This document shows, in pieces, positions 12,791 through 12,950 of a DNA stretch of 12,950 bases (position 1 is its first letter; each line of letters starts with the position of its first letter). The position numbers and the translations under genes were made by a program. Below the pieces are notes generated by a model, which was not told the DNA's origin, made no database searches, and saw nothing but the letters and a program-made list of their open reading frames with translations. Origin of the DNA: an archaeon (GTDB taxonomy: Archaea; Thermoproteota; Nitrososphaeria_A; Caldarchaeales; Wolframiiraptoraceae); the NCBI GenBank assembly GCA_029258815.1, contig JAPDJZ010000115.1:1-12950 (forward strand). Reading direction: 5' to 3'.

Positions 12791-12950
12791 ATGTCGAGTG
12801 AGAGGGAGAAGCATAGGTGGTCTTGGGAGGTTTTCATGGCCTGCATGTTCGTGGGCTTGGGGCTGGGGATGATCTTCGGCGAGAGCGGGGCCGGGGTGAT
12901 CTTCGGGATGGGCGTGGGATTCCTTCTAAGCGCCTTCCTCAGGATCGAGA
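12791..12950 (+). CDS. small membrane protein, two helices (3' partial)
   Basis: An open frame from ATG 12791 runs to the window edge, giving 53 residues. A charged start (MSSEREKHRW) is followed by a first hydrophobic segment (about residues 14-30, FMACMFVGLGLGMIFG), a short turn with Glu and Ser, and a second (about 35-50, VIFGMGVGFLLSAFL) with regular glycines, suggesting a tight two-helix hairpin. I do not recognise a named family; small glycine-rich two-helix proteins of this kind are common in archaea. A TATA-like GGGATAATAG (12755-12764) lies about 30 nt upstream, and no ribosome binding site is obvious, again suggesting a near-leaderless message. The gene diverges from rpl13. Confidence 0.65.
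   Translation, partial: MSSEREKHRWSWEVFMACMFVGLGLGMIFGESGAGVIFGMGVGFLLSAFLRIE

Noticed and set aside
1..12950. CRISPR arrays, insertion sequences, prophage, toxin-antitoxin or other defence genes
   Set aside because: No regularly spaced repeats, transposase motifs, integrase or defence-associated domains were seen; the content is housekeeping and metabolic.

Overview
The window is a gene-dense, GC-rich stretch of an archaeal chromosome. Markers are an archaeal enolase, RNA polymerase subunit Rpo10 (RpoN), archaeal-type ribosomal proteins S2, S9 and L13, separate KEOPS genes Kae1 and Bud32, isopentenyl phosphate kinase, and a tungsten-type aldehyde oxidoreductase. Frequent TTG/GTG starts, GGTGAT-type ribosome binding sites inside operons, and A/T-rich TATA-like boxes about 25-30 nt before the first genes of operons fit a thermophilic member of the TACK group (Thermoproteota, Korarchaeota or relatives). 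The exact lineage cannot be fixed by eye.

Layout, left to right. (1) 1-63: possible C-terminal end of an unknown plus-strand gene. (2) 108-3580: an oxidoreductase module, with moaA (pyranopterin synthesis) on the minus strand diverging from a four-cluster ferredoxin gene and a tungsten aldehyde:ferredoxin oxidoreductase gene. MoaA starts the cofactor that the oxidoreductase needs, and the ferredoxin-like subunit would carry its electrons. (3) 3633-5876: Kae1, Bud32 and a RdgB/HAM1 nucleotide-sanitising phosphatase, overlapping head to tail as one operon. (4) 5882-8061, minus strand: a RimI-type N-acetyltransferase followed by a CcdA/DsbD-like membrane protein (translationally coupled), then an unrecognised 239-residue soluble protein with its own promoter. 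(5) 8100-8918: isopentenyl phosphate kinase, diverging from rimI. (6) 8908-11013, minus strand: rpoN-eno-rps2, tightly overlapping. (7) 11113-11811, plus strand: a ComB-like 2-phosphosulfolactate phosphatase. (8) 11814-12699, minus strand: rpl13-rps9. (9) 12791-end: start of a small two-helix membrane protein gene, cut by the window edge.

Blocks 5-8 look like a rearranged form of the well-known archaeal cluster rpl18e-rpl13-rps9-rpoN-(rpoK)-eno-rps2-...-ipk. Here comB on the opposite strand splits rps9 from rpoN, ipk faces rps2 tail to tail, and rpl18e and rpoK are not at their usual places. No rRNA, recognisable tRNA, CRISPR array, insertion sequence, phage gene or defence system was seen. 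The most interesting points are sequence departures in otherwise ordinary families: a MoaA cluster ligand changed to Asp, altered ComB signature motifs, Kae1 motif changes, the unrecognised 239-residue protein, and the cluster broken by comB. No obviously new multi-gene system is visible.
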